The notes: generated by a model from the sequence alone, not told the origin. Positions 18,131 through 28,141 are shown, counted from the first letter of the stretch. The stretch is DNA of 38,358 nucleotides from Massilia sp. ST3 (GCF_018119405.1 NZ_JAGPWC010000047.1:1-38358); one strand, 5' to 3'. Numbers and translations: made by a program.

Positions 18131-18442
18131 TCAAGGCTCCTGGCCGAGAGCGTGCAGACGGGCGCGCAGGCGCCGGATCTCATCGGCCAGGTCGAGCACC
18201 AGCGCGGCCAGCTCCTCGTTGGCGTCGAAATCGCGCTCCAGGTGCAGCAGGCGGCGCGCCCGCGCCAGGTCGCCGCTGCGGAAGCGCCAGTCCGTCACCT
18301 GCACCGTGCCGTCGCCCAGCACCCCGGCTTCGACATGGCGCACTACCCATTCCGGCTCGACATTGCAGGCATAGGCGAGCTGGTCCAGGGTCAGCGCCGT
18401 CTCGTCCAGCAGCACACCGCTCAGGGATTCATTTCCTTGCAT
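18131..18442 (-). CDS. cbpM: Chaperone modulator CbpM
   Basis: 103 residues. The helical segment LTLDQLAYACNVEPEWVVRHVEAGVL resembles MerR-type helix-turn-helix and is the CbpM/GrlA-like fold. A basic region with ARARRLLHLERDFDANEELAALVLDLADEI follows. In Escherichia coli, CbpM binds the J-domain of CbpA and inhibits its co-chaperone and DNA-binding activity. It starts 12 bases after the cbpA stop, the standard cbpAM arrangement. tssF begins 111 bases downstream. Confidence 0.9.
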   Translation of the reverse strand: MQGNESLSGVLLDETALTLDQLAYACNVEPEWVVRHVEAGVLGDGTVQVTDWRFRSGDLARARRLLHLERDFDANEELAALVLDLADEIRRLRARLHALGQEP

Positions 18443-18454
18443 CGTCGCTTCCTC

Positions 18455-19369
<915 letters not shown>

Positions 19370-19531
19370 GAGCTTGCTCCTGGATCAGGGTGGATGGGTG
19401 AGATGATCCATATGTAATGCTCATAGGTGTGCATTTCAACGACGGCCGGCGCGCCAGGCGTCCGGCAAGGCAACGCGGACTGTGCAATAAGACAGTAGAA
19501 TCGGAGGTTTTCTCCGCCTATCCGCAACGCC

Positions 19532-20935
19532 ATGACCGCCACCGTTTCCGCCGCGCCCACGTCGCCCGTCCGCACCGAGATCGCCACCCTGTGGCGCCTG
19601 TCCTGGCCGATGCTGGTCGGCCAGCTGGCGACCGTGGGCATGGGCGTGGCGGACGTGGCCATGACCGGCCACGTCAGCGCGGAAGAGCTGGCCGCGGTGT
19701 CGCTCGGCACCTCGGTCTGGTCCATCGTGCTCGTCACCGTGATGGGCACCATGATGGCGATCAATACCGTGGTCGCCCACGAGATCGGCGCCGCGCGCCA
19801 CGACCAGGTGCCGCATTCGGTGCGCCAGTCGATGTGGAAGGGCCTGCTGGTCGGCGTCCTCGCCTGCCTGTTCGCCAACCTGTGCACCCTGCTGTTCGAC
19901 CACGTCGGCCTGGACCAGGCGGTGGCCGACCGCGCCGCGCTGTTCCTGCACGTGATCAGCGTCGGCATGCCGGCCTTCGCCTGCTACCGCGCCCTGTACG
20001 GCTACACGACCAGCATCAACCAGACCATGCCGATCATGTGGATCGCGATCTTCGGCCTCGTCTACAACGTGGCGATGAACTGGCTGCTGGTATTCGGCAA
20101 CCTGGGCTTCCCCAAGCTGGGCGCGGTCGGCTGCGCGGTGTCGACCGCGAGCGGCATGTGGCTGATGCTGGGCGCCATGCTGTGGTGGGTCAAGACCTCG
20201 CCCGCCTACCGGCTCACCTATCCCTTCGACCGCTGGGAAGGTCCCGAGCTGAAATCCATCGGCGCCATGCTGCGCCTGGGCCTGCCGATCGGCGTGACCT
20301 ATTTCGCCGAGGTCAGCGCCTTTGGCCTGATCAGCCTGCTGGTGGCGCGCTTCGGCGTGGTGCAGGTGTCTTCGCACCAGGTGGCGCTGAATTTTGCGTC
20401 GCTGGTGTTCATGGTGCCGCTCAGCTTTGCCATCGGCATGCTGACCCGCGTCGGCCAGGCCATGGGCGAAGGCAATCCGCAGCGCGCCCGTTTCGTCGGC
20501 TGGGTGGGCGTCGGCATGTCGGTGGCCTTCGGCGCGCTCTCGGCGCTGTGCATCGCGATCTTCCGCTGGGAAATCGCGGCTGCTTATACCTCTGACCCGG
20601 CGGTGCAGGCCGCCACTGCCCACCTGCTGCTGTTCGCCGCCCTGTTCCAGCTGTCGGACGCCACGCAGGTGGCCACCGCCTCGGCCATCCGCGGCTACCA
20701 GGTGACGCGCCCGCCGATGATCATCCAGCTGCTGGCCTTCTGGGGCGTGTCGCTGCCGGTCGGCTGCGTGCTGGGCCTGGCGCCGCAATGGTTCCCGTGG
20801 GCGCCCGCCGCGCCGATGGAATCGACGGGTTTCTGGATCGGCCTGGTGATGGGCCTGACGGTGGCGGCGGTGCTGCTCACCTGGTCCTTCGAGAAGCTGG
20901 CGCGCCAGCGCATCCGCGATGGAAAACCCGCATAA
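19532..20935 (+). CDS. MATE-family multidrug/toxin exporter
   Basis: 467 residues with about 12 hydrophobic helices in two homologous halves. The MATE N-terminal pattern WRLSWPMLVGQLATVGMGVADVAMTGHVSAEELAAVSLGTSVW is clear, and GLPIGVTYFAEVSAFGLISLLVARFG opens the second half. Such transporters expel cationic compounds using a Na+ or H+ gradient. It belongs to the NorM-like bacterial branch, but the substrate is unknown. The 162-base gap to cbpA holds the divergent promoters; a TAGAAT -10-like element lies before the gene, without a clear -35. The ATG at 19532 is the first good start. Confidence 0.93.
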   Translation: MTATVSAAPTSPVRTEIATLWRLSWPMLVGQLATVGMGVADVAMTGHVSAEELAAVSLGTSVWSIVLVTVMGTMMAINTVVAHEIGAARHDQVPHSVRQSMWKGLLVGVLACLFANLCTLLFDHVGLDQAVADRAALFLHVISVGMPAFACYRALYGYTTSINQTMPIMWIAIFGLVYNVAMNWLLVFGNLGFPKLGAVGCAVSTASGMWLMLGAMLWWVKTSPAYRLTYPFDRWEGPELKSIGAMLRLGLPIGVTYFAEVSAFGLISLLVARFGVVQVSSHQVALNFASLVFMVPLSFAIGMLTRVGQAMGEGNPQRARFVGWVGVGMSVAFGALSALCIAIFRWEIAAAYTSDPAVQAATAHLLLFAALFQLSDATQVATASAIRGYQVTRPPMIIQLLAFWGVSLPVGCVLGLAPQWFPWAPAAPMESTGFWIGLVMGLTVAAVLLTWSFEKLARQRIRDGKPA

Positions 20936-21022
20936 AACGGAGATACATATTTACAGCGTTTCCAAACGGACTCTGGTATCGTCTCGCCGTTGCAGCAGAT
21001 TAACTAAATACCAGAGACATCC

Positions 21023-23242
21023 ATGCGCCCTCTCCTCCTTCTCCTGGCCGCCCTCGCGGCCGCTCCCGCCATGGCCGAACGCCTGACGCTGGACCGTATC
21101 TACGGCGAACCGGCACTCAGCGGTCCCGGCGTGCGCACCCTGCGCGTGTCGCCCGACGGCGAACGCGTGACCTTCCTGCGCGGCCGTGACGACAACCAGT
21201 ACCAGCTGGACCTGTGGGAGTACAACACCAAGAGCAAGAAAACCCAGCGCCTGGTCGATTCCAAGCGCCTGGTGCCGAACGAGGAGCTGTCGCTCGAGGA
21301 AAAGGCGCGCCGCGAACGCGCCCGTACCGCGGGCCTGTCGGGCATCCTGAACTATTTCTGGTCGCCTGACGGCCGCCAGCTCCTGGTGCCGATCGGCGGC
21401 GACCTCTACCTGGTCGACGCCGCCAAGCCGGAGACCGCGCGCAAGGTCGCCTCGGGCAGCGTGATCGATCCGAAGATCTCGCCGAAAGGCCGCTACGTGT
21501 CCTTCGTGCGCAACCAGAACCTGGTGGTGATCGACCTCAAGAGCGGCGCCGAGCGCCAGCTGACCACCGACGGCAAGGGCACCGTGCACAACGGCGAAGC
21601 CGAGTTCGTGGCGCAGGAAGAGATGGACCAGCACACCGGCTACTACTGGGCGCCGGACGATTCGTACATCGCCTACCGCCGCTACGACGAAGCGCCAGTG
21701 CCGGTGGTGCGCCGCTTCGAGATCTTCGCCGACCGCACCGAAGTGATCGACCAGCACTACCCGGCCGCGGGCGATCCGAACGTGCTGATCGACCTCATGA
21801 TCGTCAACCCGGTCAATGGCGAGCAGCGCAAGATCGACCTGGGGCCTGAGAAGGACATCTACCTCGTGCGCGCCGACTTCAGCGCCGACGCCAGGACCCT
21901 GGTCTACCAGCGCCAGACGCGCGACCAGAAGCGCCTGGACCTGGTGGCGGTGGACGTCGCCACCCTGGCCCAGCGTCCGCTGTTCTCCGAAACCTCGAAG
22001 ACCTGGGTCAGCATCCACAACGACCTGCGCTTCCTGAAGAAGAACAACGCCTTCATCTGGGCCTCGGAGCGCAGCGGCCGCAACCACCTGTACCTGTACG
22101 GCCTGGACGGCAAGCTGCTGCATCCGATCTCGTCGGGCGAATGGGGCGTCGACAACGTGCTGGCCGTCGACGAAAGCGCCGGCAAGGTGTATGTCTCGTC
22201 GAACCGCGACGCCGTGATCGACAAGCAGACCTATGCGCTGAACCTGGACGGCAGCAACGCCGCCAAGCCGGCGCGCATCACCAGCGGCGACGGCTGGCAC
22301 GACGCCTCCTTCGCGGGCAACGGCAAGCTCTTCGTCGACACCTATTCGAACCCGCGCACCCCGCCGCAGGTGTCGATCCGCCGCGCCGACGGTTCGATGG
22401 TCGAATGGCTCGAAAAGAACGAGCTGAACGCGAACCATCCTTACGCCAAGTATCTGCCGGACCACCTGCCGACCGAGTACGGCACGATCAAGGCCAAGGA
22501 TGGCCAGACCCTGCACTACTCGATCATCAAGCCGGCCAACTTCGACGCCGCCAAGCGCTACCCGGTGTTCCTGTTCACCTACGGCGGCCCGCACTCCCAG
22601 CGCGTGACCCGCGCCTGGGGCAACTACTTCGACCAGTACATGGCGCAGCAGGGCTTCGTGGTGTTCCGCCTCGATAACCGCGGTTCGAGCCGCCGCGAGC
22701 GCGCCTTCACCGACGTCATCTACAACAACCTGGGCAAGCACGAAGTCGAGGACCAGCTGACCGGCATCGAGTGGCTGGGCCAGCAAAGCTTCGTCGACCC
22801 GAAGCGCGTGGGCGTGTTCGGCTGGAGCTATGGCGGCTACATGACCCTGCGCCTGCTGGCGGCCGCCTCCGACAAGATCGCGATGGGCGTGTCGGTGGCC
22901 CCGGTGACCGACTGGGCGCTGTACGACACCCACTACACCGAGCAGTTCGTGGGCGGCACGCCGAAGGTCGATCCGGAAGCCTACCAGCGCAGCGGCGTGT
23001 TCGCGCACCTGGACGGCCTGAAGTCGCCGCTGCTGCTGGTGCACGGCATGGCCGATGATAACGTGCTGTTCACCAATACCACGCGCCTGATCGACGAGCT
23101 GGTGAAGCGCAATGTGCAGTTCGACCTGATGACCTATCCGGGCGCGAAGCACGGGATTTCGGGGAAGGTCAACCAGCGGCATGTGTATGGGCTGATCGAG
23201 GCGTTCTTCAAGAAGAACCTGGGCGGGACGGAGGCGAAGTAG
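21023..23242 (+). CDS. Dipeptidyl-peptidase IV-type S9 serine peptidase
   Basis: 739 residues. A signal peptide (MRPLLLLLAALAAAPAMA) and beta-propeller (about 40-480) precede an alpha/beta-hydrolase domain. The triad is Ser602 (GWSYGGY), Asp678 (HGMADDNV) and His710 (GAKHG), with DPP IV-like spacing. E199-E200 in AQEEMD correspond to the double-Glu motif that anchors the free N-terminus of substrates. It should therefore remove X-Pro or X-Ala dipeptides in the periplasm. Single gene with a terminator behind it. Confidence 0.94.
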   Translation: MRPLLLLLAALAAAPAMAERLTLDRIYGEPALSGPGVRTLRVSPDGERVTFLRGRDDNQYQLDLWEYNTKSKKTQRLVDSKRLVPNEELSLEEKARRERARTAGLSGILNYFWSPDGRQLLVPIGGDLYLVDAAKPETARKVASGSVIDPKISPKGRYVSFVRNQNLVVIDLKSGAERQLTTDGKGTVHNGEAEFVAQEEMDQHTGYYWAPDDSYIAYRRYDEAPVPVVRRFEIFADRTEVIDQHYPAAGDPNVLIDLMIVNPVNGEQRKIDLGPEKDIYLVRADFSADARTLVYQRQTRDQKRLDLVAVDVATLAQRPLFSETSKTWVSIHNDLRFLKKNNAFIWASERSGRNHLYLYGLDGKLLHPISSGEWGVDNVLAVDESAGKVYVSSNRDAVIDKQTYALNLDGSNAAKPARITSGDGWHDASFAGNGKLFVDTYSNPRTPPQVSIRRADGSMVEWLEKNELNANHPYAKYLPDHLPTEYGTIKAKDGQTLHYSIIKPANFDAAKRYPVFLFTYGGPHSQRVTRAWGNYFDQYMAQQGFVVFRLDNRGSSRRERAFTDVIYNNLGKHEVEDQLTGIEWLGQQSFVDPKRVGVFGWSYGGYMTLRLLAAASDKIAMGVSVAPVTDWALYDTHYTEQFVGGTPKVDPEAYQRSGVFAHLDGLKSPLLLVHGMADDNVLFTNTTRLIDELVKRNVQFDLMTYPGAKHGISGKVNQRHVYGLIEAFFKKNLGGTEAK

Positions 23243-23260
23243 TTCGCGATCCTTCTCGGA

Positions 23261-23288
23261 ACGGCCGCGCTACGCGGCCGTTTTTATT
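23261..23288 (+). terminator. Terminator after the DPP IV-type gene
   Basis: A 9-bp stem (ACGGCCGCG 23261-23269 with CGCGGCCGT 23273-23281, loop CTA) followed by a T-rich stretch. Confidence 0.92.
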
Positions 23289-23304
23289 TGTGGTGGCGGA
23301 GCGT

Positions 23305-23416
23305 GGGAATTTGGGTCCCCGCCTTCGCGGGGATGACGTGCGAGAGCAGTCGACTGGGTTGAATTGGCCCGCTGCTCAAATACGTCATCCCCGCGAAGGC
23401 GGGGACCCAAGTTTGC
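23305..23416. repeat. Inverted pair of dispersed palindromic repeats
   Basis: Two copies of a palindromic element face each other. The left copy (23311-23338) reads TTGGGTCCCCGCC...GGATGACG. The right copy (23382-23416) is its reverse complement with the tail CCCAAGTTTGC. Each has a CCCCGC/GCGGGG core with a GAAG-type loop, and about 43 bases lie between. The layout is like a REP doublet (BIME). No open frame is present. Confidence 0.85.
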
Positions 23417-23436
23417 AAGCACACCCCATCAACAAC

Positions 23437-23460
23437 AACAGCCGCCTCCCGGCGGCTGTT
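23437..23460 (-). terminator. Probable terminator of the first csbD gene
   Basis: A 10-bp perfect stem (23437-23446 with 23451-23460, loop TCCC). On the minus strand it is followed by TGTTGTTGATG, an imperfect U-tract. Confidence 0.55.
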
Positions 23461-23481
23461 CCCATCCAACGCAAGCAAAAC

Positions 23482-23667
23482 TTACGGCTTGCGCGTCGCC
23501 TCATCCAGCGCTTCGCGCGCATCGCCCAGCTTCTCCTGGGTCTTGCCCTCGACCTGGTTCTTCAGGCCCTTGAGCTGCTGCTCCGGGCTGTCCACCAGCT
23601 TGCCGGCTTCTTCCTGGATCTTGCCGCCGATGTCCTGCAGCTTGCCTTCGACTTGGTCCTTGTTCAT
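23482..23667 (-). CDS. CsbD-family stress protein
   Basis: 61 residues, highly charged and without cysteine or membrane segment: MNKDQVEGKLQDIGGKIQEE at the N-terminus and repeats of the VEGKxQExxGxA type. These match the CsbD family, small helical proteins induced by general stress in many bacteria; their molecular job is unknown. The ATG at 23667 has an AAAAGGAG ribosome site. Upstream on the minus strand a CTATATT sequence could be a -10 of stationary-phase (sigma-S) type. It is divergent from the AI-2E gene; a second paralogue lies on that gene's other side. Confidence 0.92.
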   Translation of the reverse strand: MNKDQVEGKLQDIGGKIQEEAGKLVDSPEQQLKGLKNQVEGKTQEKLGDAREALDEATRKP

Positions 23668-23806
23668 GATGCGCTCCTTTTCAAGTAGATTCGATGTCAA
23701 TATAGCAAGGCCGGATGAGCGATTCCGTACGCTTCCGCACACAGCCGTATCCCGCCGAATGCTAATCTTTTTGCAACGCGGCCCCGCCGCCTGAAGGGAG
23801 ACAGCG

Positions 23807-24904
23807 ATGAACGACAACCAAGCCCCTACCGCGCCTCCGCCGCCCGAGCCGCCCCAGGCGCAGCGCCGGCTGGCGCGCCGCGCCACGCTCATCAACGGCA
23901 TCGCGGTCCTGTTCCTGTTCGGCGCCGCCGCCATCGTGCTGGCCGCGGACGCCCTGCTGCTGACCTTTGCCTGCATCCTGTGTTCCGTCCTGCTCTACAA
24001 GCTGAGCGAGATCCTGCACCGCCGCTTCAAGCTCAACCGCAAAGTAGCGCTGACGGCGGTCGTGCTGCTGCTGCTCGCCATCGTCGGACTGGGTGGCTGG
24101 GCCATGGCGCCGCAGATTGCCGAGCAGTCGAGCAAGCTGGCCAAGGAAATCCCGGCCGCCGTGGAGCGCCTGCAAAGCGAGGTCACCCAGCACCCTCTGC
24201 TCAAGCGCATCGCCGGCGAACTGCCGCCGCCCGAACAGATCGTCAAGCAGATGGGCAACCTGGTGCCGAACGCCGGCCTGTTCTTCACCGGCATCCTCGG
24301 CGCCATGGGCAATGTAGTGATCATCCTCTTCGTCGGCATCTATTTCGCGGCCACGCCCCAGCTCTATACGACCGGCGTGGTGCGCCTGATCCCGCAGACC
24401 AAGCGCGACCGCGCCCGCCAGGTGCTGCAGGAACTCGGCCACACGCTGGCCAGCTGGCTGATGGGCAAGGCGGCCTCGATGCTGATCGTCGGTATCGCGA
24501 CCTCGATCGGCCTGAGCATGCTGGGCGTGCCGCTCGCGCTGATCCTGGGCATCATCGCGGGCCTGCTCGACTTCATTCCCTACCTCGGCCCCATCATGGC
24601 GGGCGTGCCGGCCGTGCTGCTGGCGCTGTCGATCAGCCCGGAACTGGCGATGTACACGGTATTCCTGTTCGCCGGCGTGCAACTGGTCGAAGGCTACCTG
24701 CTGCAGCCCCTGATCGAGGCGCGCGCGGTCGACCTGCCGCCGGCCCTGGTCATCGTGATGCAATTAATCTTCGGCACCTTGTTCGGCTTCGCCGGCGTGG
24801 CGCTGGCGACGCCGCTGGCGGCGGGACTGTCCGTGCTGGTACGGATGCTGTATATCGAGGACGTCCTGGGCGACCGGACGGTCAAGCGGAAAGAGTCTGG
24901 ATAA
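23807..24904 (+). CDS. AI-2E/PerM-family permease
   Basis: 365 residues with a Pro-rich cytoplasmic N-terminus and about eight hydrophobic segments. Family hallmarks: FVGIYFAATP near residue 180, and the C-terminal block LALILGIIAGLLDFIPYLGPIMAGVPAVLLAL plus EGYLLQPLIEARAVDLPP. Members (TqsA, PerM, YdiK, Na+/H+ antiporters) carry different solutes, so substrate is not assignable. Start is fixed by a GGGAGA site. It is flanked by two csbD genes on the opposite strand and has a strong bidirectional terminator. Confidence 0.92.
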   Translation: MNDNQAPTAPPPPEPPQAQRRLARRATLINGIAVLFLFGAAAIVLAADALLLTFACILCSVLLYKLSEILHRRFKLNRKVALTAVVLLLLAIVGLGGWAMAPQIAEQSSKLAKEIPAAVERLQSEVTQHPLLKRIAGELPPPEQIVKQMGNLVPNAGLFFTGILGAMGNVVIILFVGIYFAATPQLYTTGVVRLIPQTKRDRARQVLQELGHTLASWLMGKAASMLIVGIATSIGLSMLGVPLALILGIIAGLLDFIPYLGPIMAGVPAVLLALSISPELAMYTVFLFAGVQLVEGYLLQPLIEARAVDLPPALVIVMQLIFGTLFGFAGVALATPLAAGLSVLVRMLYIEDVLGDRTVKRKESG

Positions 24905-24932
24905 GAAAAAGCCGCGCACTGCGCGGCTTTTT
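24905..24932. terminator. Bidirectional terminator between AI-2E and second csbD genes
   Basis: GCCGCGC (24911-24917), loop ACT and GCGCGGC (24921-24927) are flanked by A-runs on the left and T-runs on the right, so it can work on both strands. Confidence 0.93.
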
Positions 24933-24964
24933 CATTGTGGAACGGTGGTTGTAGAAACGGCAGC

Positions 24965-25144
24965 CTAGCGGTTGCCTTTGTTGACGATGTCCTTCACGTC
25001 GCCGACTTTCTCCTGCACCTTGCCTTCGGCCTGGTTCGACAGCCCTTCGCGCTGCTGCTGGCGGCTGCCGACGGCTTCGCCGACCTTCTCCTGGATCTTG
25101 CCGCCAATATTCTTGGCCTGGCCTTTGATCTGGTCCTTGTTCAT
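24965..25144 (-). CDS. Second CsbD-family stress protein
   Basis: 59 residues: MNKDQIKGQAKNIGGKIQEK at the start, then VGEAVGSRQQQREGLSNQAE and GKVQEKVGDVKDIVNKGNR. It is a clear paralogue of the CsbD protein at 23482-23667 (same MNKDQ opening, GGKIQE and EGKxQEK motifs). The start at 25144 has a GAGGAGA ribosome site. It shares the bidirectional terminator with the AI-2E-type permease gene that faces it. Small, hydrophilic, probably cytosolic. Confidence 0.9.
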   Translation of the reverse strand: MNKDQIKGQAKNIGGKIQEKVGEAVGSRQQQREGLSNQAEGKVQEKVGDVKDIVNKGNR

Positions 25145-25223
25145 GACCTTCTCCTCATGCTCGAGTGAATCGAGGTTTTACCTTAAGCGCGATTGCCGAG
25201 CCACTCTGTACGATGGTTAACAT

Positions 25224-25835
25224 TCAGGGTTTGCGCCAGACGCTGGCCAGCCACGGCTGCTGTTCGCGCGGCAATCCTGCCGGGCGGTAATAATGGTGCA
25301 GCGGCGTGAAGCCGGCGGCGGTCAGGTAACGTTCCCAGGTTTCGTAATCGTAGTAACTGCCGTAGCGCGGGCCGCTCCAGCCCTCCTCGTTGTGGCCGCG
25401 CGGGTTAGAGCTGAACAGTACGCCGCCGGGCTTGAGCGTGGCGAACAGGTGGCCGAGGACTTCCGGCAACTGGGCGCTGGGGACGTGGAACAGGGCGGCG
25501 TTGGCGAAGATGCCGTCGAACATGGCGGGCGGCAGGTCGAGGTGCAGGAAGTCCTGATGCCAGACGTCGCAGCCGCTGTAGGCGCGGGCCATTTCCGCAA
25601 ATTTTTCGCTGCCGTCGAGGCCGATGGCACGGTGGCCGAGGGTGGTGAAGGTCTTCAGGTCGCGGCCGGGGCCGCAGCCGAGGTCGAGGATCGTGAACGG
25701 GGCCGGGGCGGTGATGGCGGACAGCAGCGCGTCGATGTTCTGGCTGACGTCGTGATCGATCGTGCCGGCGAAGAAGGCGTCGGCGCTGCGGTTGTAGTGG
25801 TCCAGGGTGCGGCGGGTGATGTCGTCGGGGGTCAT
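25224..25835 (-). CDS. Class I SAM-dependent methyltransferase
   Basis: 203 residues from the ATG at 25835 (MTPDDITRRTLDHYNRSADAFF). SAM-binding motif I is ILDLGCGPGRDLKTF, motif II is AIGLDGSEKF, and FDGIFANAALFHVP and LKPGGVLFSSNPRG are post-motifs of the Methyltransf_11/25 type. The substrate cannot be deduced. The frame continues to a further start at 25886, but those residues look non-family. It is isolated between the CsbD gene and a repeat pair. Confidence 0.85.
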   Translation of the reverse strand: MTPDDITRRTLDHYNRSADAFFAGTIDHDVSQNIDALLSAITAPAPFTILDLGCGPGRDLKTFTTLGHRAIGLDGSEKFAEMARAYSGCDVWHQDFLHLDLPPAMFDGIFANAALFHVPSAQLPEVLGHLFATLKPGGVLFSSNPRGHNEEGWSGPRYGSYYDYETWERYLTAAGFTPLHHYYRPAGLPREQQPWLASVWRKP

Positions 25836-25894
25836 GGCGACATCGTAGCGTGTTGCTCGTTCTGTGGCGAGCGGCAATGCAGTCACTGCTCAAG

Positions 25895-26040
25895 GGAATT
25901 GGGTCCCCGCCTTCGCGGGGATGACGTGCTGATGGAGTGTATAAAGAGTGCGCTAGCGACCCTCTGAGCTCCCCTAAAAACCGTCATTCCCGCCACTGGC
26001 GGCAATGACTCCCCGCGAAGGCGGGGACCCAAGTTTGCGT
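25895..26040. repeat. Second inverted pair of dispersed palindromic repeats
   Basis: The left copy (25897-25928, GGGTCCCCGCC...GGATGACGTG) faces a right copy ending in GGGGACCCAAGTTTGCGT (26008-26040). The right side is composite: a partial, diverged copy (CGTCATTCCCGCCACTGGCGG, 25982-26002) is joined directly to the full core. It lies between the methyltransferase start and the M13 peptidase stop. Confidence 0.85.
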
Positions 26041-26077
26041 ACGCATTGTTAGCTAACGATGTGCACGCACCCTCAAC

Positions 26078-28141
26078 TTACCAAACCCGCACCCTCTCCT
26101 GCGGCGCCAGATACAGCTTCTGCCCCGGCTTCACATCGAAAGCCTCGTACCACGCATCCAGGTTACGCACGGTGTAGGTACGGTACTGCGCCGGTGCGTG
26201 GCCGTCGGTCAGCACCACGCGGCGCAGGGTCGCTTCGCGCATCTTGGTGCGCCAGGCGCGGCCGTAGCCGGTGAAGAAGTCGCGGTCGGCGTCCGCGCCG
26301 GCCTTGGCGCCCATTCCCACCTTGTAGGCGTCGTAGGCCGCCGCCAGGCCCGCCAGGTCGGACAGGTTCTCGCTCAGGGTCAGCTGGCCGTTCAGCGCCA
26401 GGTCGTCGAAGGGCTTATAAGCGGCGTACTGTTCCACCAGCTTCTGCGACGCGGCCTTGAAGTGGGCCAGGTCTTCCTTGGTCCACCAGTCGCGCAGGCG
26501 CCCCTGGGCGTCGAACTGGGCGCCCAGGTCATCGAAGCTGTGGCTGATCTCGTGGCCGATCACCGAGCCGATCGCGCCATAGTTCACCGCGTCGGAACCC
26601 TGCGGATCGAAGAACGGCGGCTGCAGGATCGCGGCCGGGAAGTTCAGCGCGTTCTGCATCGGCAGGTTGACCGCGTTGATCAGCTGCGGCGGCATGCACC
26701 ATTCGGTGCGTTCGGGCTTGGCGTTCAGCTTGGCCAGCTGCTGCGCGTAATGGTATTCCTGGGCGCGGACCACGTTCCCGAAGGCGTCCGTCGGCGAGAC
26801 CTTGAGGCCCTCGTAGGACTTGAACTTGTCCGGGTAGCCGATGCCCACGTACATGGTGCGCACCTTTTCCTTGGCGTGGGCGCGGGTGGCCGGCGCCATC
26901 CAGTCCAGCTTGTCGATGCGGCGCTCGAAGGCGGCCTTGATGTTGACCACCATCTGCTGGATGCGGGCCTTGTTCTCGGCCGGGAAGTACTTCTGCACGT
27001 AGAGCTTGCCGACCGCGTCGTCCATGGCGCCGTTGGTGGCGGCCAGCGCGCGCTTCCAGCGCAGCGACTGCTGCGGCGTGCCCGCCAGGGCAGTGCCGTA
27101 GAAGGCGAAGCGCTGGTCGGCGAAGGCCTTCGGCAGGCTGCCGGCGAACTGGTTCACCAGGTGGAAGGCCAGGTAGTCCTTCCAGGTCGAGATGTCGGTC
27201 GCCATCACCTGGCGCGCGGCGCCCGCCAGCGCGGTCGGATGGTAGACCATGAAGCGGTCCTGCTTGCCCAGGCCGGCGGCGGACAGGAAGCTCTTCCAGT
27301 CCATGCCCGGCGCCTTGGCGGCGAAGTCCTTGGCGCTCCAGACGTTGTTGGCCTTCTGGATGTCGCTCGAGTCCTCGCGCGAGGCGTGGCTCTGGGCCAG
27401 CTCCGATTCGAGGGCGAAGATCTTCAGGGCGCGTTCTTCCACCTTGTCGTAGCCGGCCAGCTTGAGCATGGCGGCGATGTGGGCCTGGTACTTGGTGCGC
27501 AGCTCGGCCATCTTCGGATTATTGTCCAGGTAGTAGGCGCGGTCCGGCATGCCCAGGCCGCCCTGCAGCAGCCAGGGCACGTTGCGGGTCGGGTCGCTCA
27601 GGCCCTGGTTGATCCACACGCCGAACAGGTTCTCGGTCTCGAAGTTGGTGGCGTTCAGCGGGTCGACGTCGGCGCGCAGGGTGCCGCCCAGCGCGCGCGC
27701 CAGGTCGGTGCGGGTCTTGATCGCCGCGATCTTGGCCAGGTGCGGCTTGAGCGGCGCGGTGCCGGCGGCTTCGATGGCCGCTTCGTCCATGTAGGCCTTG
27801 TAGAAGTCGGCCACCTTGCGCTGCTCAGGGCTCGCGGCCTTGTCGGCGCCGGCGGCTTCGATCAGCTTGATGATGCGCTGATTGGTTTCCTCGGCCAGGG
27901 CGTGCATCGAGCTCCAGGAACCGCGGTCGGCCGGGATCTCGGTCTTGGCCAGCCATTCGCTGTTGGCCCAGGCGAAGAAATCGTCGCCCGGCAGCATGGT
28001 GGCGGCAGCCGGCCTGGTCTGCGCCACGCCGGCTTCGGCTTCCTTGCCCTGGTCGGCGGCGAAGCCGGGCGCCATGGCGAAGGCGGCGCCGCACAGGGCC
28101 AGGGTGACGGCGGTCTTGATTGGAGTCCAGCTGGTTTTCAT
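26078..28141 (-). CDS. M13-family (neprilysin/PepO-like) zinc endopeptidase
   Basis: 687 residues. A signal peptide (MKTSWTPIKTAVTLALCGAAFAMAPGFA) is followed by the M13 N-domain (GDDFFAWANSEWLAKTEIPADRGSW) and the catalytic C-domain. Zinc ligands are H530 and H534 in GHEISH and E591 in SENLSDLAG (D595 is the accompanying acid). NAVNLPMQNALNFPAAILQPPFF is the substrate-site region, and the C-terminal aromatic APQERVRVW is normal. It degrades peptides in the periplasm or outside. It follows the M1 peptidase gene by 36 bases on the same strand, so cotranscription is likely. Confidence 0.95.
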   Translation of the reverse strand: MKTSWTPIKTAVTLALCGAAFAMAPGFAADQGKEAEAGVAQTRPAAATMLPGDDFFAWANSEWLAKTEIPADRGSWSSMHALAEETNQRIIKLIEAAGADKAASPEQRKVADFYKAYMDEAAIEAAGTAPLKPHLAKIAAIKTRTDLARALGGTLRADVDPLNATNFETENLFGVWINQGLSDPTRNVPWLLQGGLGMPDRAYYLDNNPKMAELRTKYQAHIAAMLKLAGYDKVEERALKIFALESELAQSHASREDSSDIQKANNVWSAKDFAAKAPGMDWKSFLSAAGLGKQDRFMVYHPTALAGAARQVMATDISTWKDYLAFHLVNQFAGSLPKAFADQRFAFYGTALAGTPQQSLRWKRALAATNGAMDDAVGKLYVQKYFPAENKARIQQMVVNIKAAFERRIDKLDWMAPATRAHAKEKVRTMYVGIGYPDKFKSYEGLKVSPTDAFGNVVRAQEYHYAQQLAKLNAKPERTEWCMPPQLINAVNLPMQNALNFPAAILQPPFFDPQGSDAVNYGAIGSVIGHEISHSFDDLGAQFDAQGRLRDWWTKEDLAHFKAASQKLVEQYAAYKPFDDLALNGQLTLSENLSDLAGLAAAYDAYKVGMGAKAGADADRDFFTGYGRAWRTKMREATLRRVVLTDGHAPAQYRTYTVRNLDAWYEAFDVKPGQKLYLAPQERVRVW

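Noticed and set aside
23305..23416. Inverted repeats as ends of an insertion sequence
   Set aside because: No transposase frame or target duplication lies between them; a REP-like doublet explains them better.
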